A stretch of DNA of 64,000 nucleotides, taken from Heterostelium album PN500 (lineage: Eukaryota; Evosea; Eumycetozoa; Acytosteliales; Acytosteliaceae). A program made the position numbers and the translations under genes. Shown piece by piece: positions 61,601 through 64,000 of this stretch. The notes below the pieces were generated by a model that saw only the letters and a list, made by a program, of their open reading frames with translations, was not told where the DNA came from and made no database searches. The stretch is from positions 248,001-312,000 of the forward strand of contig NW_008805086.1 in the NCBI RefSeq assembly GCF_000004825.1, written 5' to 3'. Numbering within the stretch: the stretch's first letter is position 1; the number at the start of each line of letters is the position of its first letter.

Positions 61601-63322
61601 TCACTCCAATTCGAGGCACTCGATGAAAAGAAACTTTCAAAGGATAGTCAGGTCATCACCAACATGGATTACTTCACCAAGATTGCAGACTCAACACGTC
61701 CCGATGAAAATGGCTACAAGTTGAGAACCTTTATTCTCGAGCGTGGCATCACCGAATCACTCTACACCTATCTAGACACTCATTTCGCTGAGGATAAAGA
61801 CAAGTCTTCGAAAGAGTGGATTGATTCCCTTGAGAAACCTGCACTCCCATACGTCTTAGTATTGTTGAAGGGTCTTGCCAACGGTCACGAACCAACTCAA
61901 ACAATGGCCATCGAAAAGAATATTCTCAAGCGTGTACACCTTATGGAGCAGACCACTACAGGCGCCAAGATTGGTACACTCGCAGAGAATCTTTTGGAGG
62001 CACTCAAAGAAGACAATCCAAAGGTGACCGCGGTAATCAATGAAATCCGAAAGGAGTCGAGAAACGAAAAGATGAAACAAGCAGAGAAACACAGAGAAGG
62101 TGTCCTCAAGGAACTAGGTCTCTCGCAACAAGGCAAACACATCACTGCCACCTTTGTTCCAGGCAGCATTGAAGAACTCGAAGACGAAGAAGGATTCACA
62201 TGCATGGTGTGTCGTGAGGGTTACAGCTTCAAGCCTGAAGATGTACTCGGAATCTACACTTACTCCAAGAAGATTCCATTGCTTCCGATCAATGAAACCA
62301 CTGTCAGTTCGACCACTGGAACACCATCCGGTGTATCCTATGGTTTCTCGACCGTAACTCACTTTAATATTATTCACTACTTCTGTCATAGAGATGCCAC
62401 CAAGGCCGACAAGAGTATGAAGGTTCCAAAAGAGGAGTGGGAAGGTGCAGCACTTCGTAATCAACAAACCAAATGTAACAATATCTTCCCAATTCAAGGT
62501 CCAATGATCACCAACGACGCGTTCACTCCATACTGCGATAAATATTGGAGTAACATCAACAATATCTCTAGAATAGATGGACCGAAATTCAGATTGTTGG
62601 CACACGACCTCAAGCTTTTGCTTGTCCGTTTCGCCAAAGATGAATCATTTAGCCAAGACTCAAAGGGTGGTGGTAAAGAAAGTAACATTAGAATCATTCC
62701 ATTCTTTATTCAATTCGGATCTTTCCTGTTGGATCAAAAAGTTGTTGGAGGATCGTCGAGTGCCAATCAACTAAGAAGACCACACTTTGACAAGCTATTC
62801 ACTCAGTTCATTGCGAATACTGTTGACACTGTCGCCACTACCTCAACACAATCCGACAATGTTCCATACTACCTGGTACTCACACTCTATCTACATACCT
62901 ACAAGGAATGGCGAACCAATAGATTCAACTTGTTGTCCAAGTTGATTGCCTACAGCTTCACTGAAACTCTATCGACACCTGTCACTGCCAACATGGCAAC
63001 TCCAACCTCAACAGCACCGCTATTTAATGCATTGAGACCGTGGTTGCTCTTCTTCACCTTGATCGACAAGATTCAAGACATCGTAAAGACACAAGACTTA
63101 CTTCTCACAAACCTCAACAGTCATCTCTCAAGCAACTACACCAAGATTCAATCGGAATTCAAATCACTTTTGACAACATTCGAAGAATGTAAATACTATG
63201 AAGATGAAAATGAATTCTTTGATGACCTTGGACTCCTTAAAGATATTCTTGACAATCACAAGACTACTTCAGAATATGTATTAAATATCTTTTCACAAGT
63301 TAAATCAACAAAAAATAAATAA
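46409..63322 (+). CDS. ubr4: UBR4/Poe/BIG giant N-degron E3 ubiquitin ligase
   Basis: Eight exons: 46409-46471, 46825-47122, 47221-48248, 48340-49849, 49943-50397, 50468-57242, 57334-57813, 57882-63322. The frame is open across every junction and gives 5349 residues, near human UBR4 (about 5180) and fly Poe (about 5320). A UBR box (about 1877-1945) shows FCYTCNLKLSEGCCSVCVKV, CHKGHAV and FFCDCGAG. A ZZ finger lies at about 2897-2945 (FSCDKCSTSP, HCDVCADFDLCDNCY). A UIM follows at about 2985 (DEDLQRAIAMSL), and another UIM-like helix opens the protein (PDLLLAIALSESL). Near the C terminus (about 4974-5095) lies the UBR4-type catalytic zinc module: FTCMVCREGYSF, then FNIIHYFCHRDA and KCNNIFP. 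UBR4 recognises N-degrons and aids proteasomal and autophagic turnover. Asn/Thr/Gln runs are local insertions. Confidence 0.96.
46623..46651. repeat. 29-nt poly-T tract in UBR4 intron 1
   Basis: An uninterrupted T run inside the 353-bp first intron (46472-46824), which is long for this genome. It is probably simple slippage; such tracts are common in dictyostelid non-coding DNA. Confidence 0.8.
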
Positions 63323-64000
63323 ATAAATAAATAAATTTTAAAAATACTTTTAATTTAATAATTTTTTTTTATCAACCAAATCCCTCTATAAATTCAACAG
63401 ACAGCGTTGAAATCATGTGAGCTTTGTGAAGGTGTCTGTCTACAATGCCAAAGGTGAGTGTTATGAAGCTGAACTAAGTCTAAAATTATAGCAGATTTAG
63501 AAAACAACCAGCGCCATAAAAAAGAAGGGTCTACCTTGGTATTTTCAAAATCCTCGGAATCCAAACCACTAACCTTGAATCCACAAGCTTGTGTGATTGG
63601 AAGGAATCTTCTTTCTGATGTTAACCCATCGATACTGAGTCACTATCATTTCCTATCACTAAACTCATCATGCTTTATTAATGTAACATCGGTGAAGATT
63701 ACTTTTTCCAAAAAATCCATCGGAGCAAATACAAGCATACCAATGTTATGATTTCAAAATGTTTCTTAAATCCATGTATCTTGTTGTTCATACCAACTCT
63801 TTTTAAAATTTCACTTTTTAACTGCCACAACAACAACAACAAACAAACTTAATAAGATAAAACCAAATCCTTCATCACAATTCCAAATATTGCATTCAGA
63901 TTGTAATAATCTAGATTGTACTGTTACAACCTGTAAAGAGAGTAAATCTAGAAAATTAAAAAATAGAATCCTAGGTGGTCCACAGAGTTAATGGATTTGG
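63323..64000 (+). other. Unresolved coding fragment downstream of UBR4, possibly FHA-like
   Basis: After AT-rich DNA and AATAAA repeats, an exon-like stretch begins at 63401 (TALKSCELCEGVCLQCQR) and ends at a GTGAGT donor (63454). A second stretch (about 63491-63748) reads STLVFSKSSESKPLTLN, then CVIGRNLLSDVNPSILSHYH, with the GR..S.H spacing of an FHA phosphothreonine-binding domain. A third segment (63890-63990) reads CNNLDCTVTTCKESKSRKLK. The frames do not join cleanly through the available splice sites. It is either a gene continuing past the window with introns I cannot place, or a decayed fragment. Confidence 0.35.

Noticed and set aside
1-64000. CRISPR arrays, bacterial operons, or phage genes
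   Set aside because: No regularly spaced short repeats, and every recognisable gene is eukaryotic with spliceosomal introns. The 123-bp repeats at 41990-43900 are coding TPR-like units.
1-64000. LTR or DIRS-type retroelements and other virus-like elements
   Set aside because: No integrase, reverse transcriptase, capsid or long terminal repeats were recognised. The only retroelement hint is the weak endonuclease-like fragment at 44269-44451.

Overview
The window is nuclear DNA of a dictyostelid social amoeba. The evidence is very AT-rich intergenic DNA, short AT-rich introns with GTAAGT/GTATGT donors, CAA/AAC/ACA triplet tracts coding for Q, N and T runs inside genes, and protein families typical of the group: IPT/TIG surface proteins, an NBR1/p62 receptor, a GH7 cellobiohydrolase and a kinesin with WD40 repeats. 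Coding regions are fairly GC-rich and TCG/CTC-using, so I infer a species outside the D. discoideum clade (for example a Heterostelium/Polysphondylium- or Cavenderia-like genome). The species call is inference.

Layout. 1-5670 (+): most of a secreted IPT/TIG protein carrying a DNase II domain. 5919-6844 (+): a broken ankyrin-type gene. 6948-8725 (-): NBR1/p62 autophagy receptor. 9527-12338 (-): VIT + vWA protein with a proline-rich tail. 12972-14113 (+): tail-anchored ER E2 enzyme UBE2J2/Ubc6 with a 7-nt exon. 14323-18466 (-): SPX-ankyrin-CBM20-GDPD phosphodiesterase. 20341-20897 (-): small Tudor-like protein. 21090-27150 (-): a decayed gene split by a complete hAT DNA transposon (22064-26948) that has perfect 16-bp terminal inverted repeats, an 8-bp target duplication, an apparently intact eight-exon transposase and a second small cysteine-rich gene. 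27740-27813 (-): tRNA-Phe, with a lone tRNA 5' half nearby. 28067-30280 (+): TPR-SET-MYND protein. 30486-31084 (-): AIF1-like EF-hand protein. 32529-33908 (+): GH7 cellobiohydrolase. 34733-40229 (+): KIF21-like kinesin. 41526-43929 (+): a gene of sixteen 41-residue TPR-like repeats. 43930-46408: gene-poor DNA with decayed fragments. 46409-63322 (+): a 5349-residue UBR4/Poe/BIG E3 ligase in eight exons. 63401-64000: an unresolved fragment.

Several genes share a proteostasis theme: NBR1/p62 (ubiquitin-binding autophagy receptor), UBE2J2 (ERAD E2) and UBR4 (N-degron E3). Eukaryotic neighbours need not be co-regulated, so this may be chance. Exon-intron structures were built by hand from splice consensus and unbroken joined frames. 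They hold well for NBR1, VIT-vWA, UBE2J2, the SPX-GDPD gene, the hAT transposase, SET-MYND, AIF1, kinesin and UBR4. Single-base frame slips in the DNase II and TPR-repeat genes look more like sequence error than biology.
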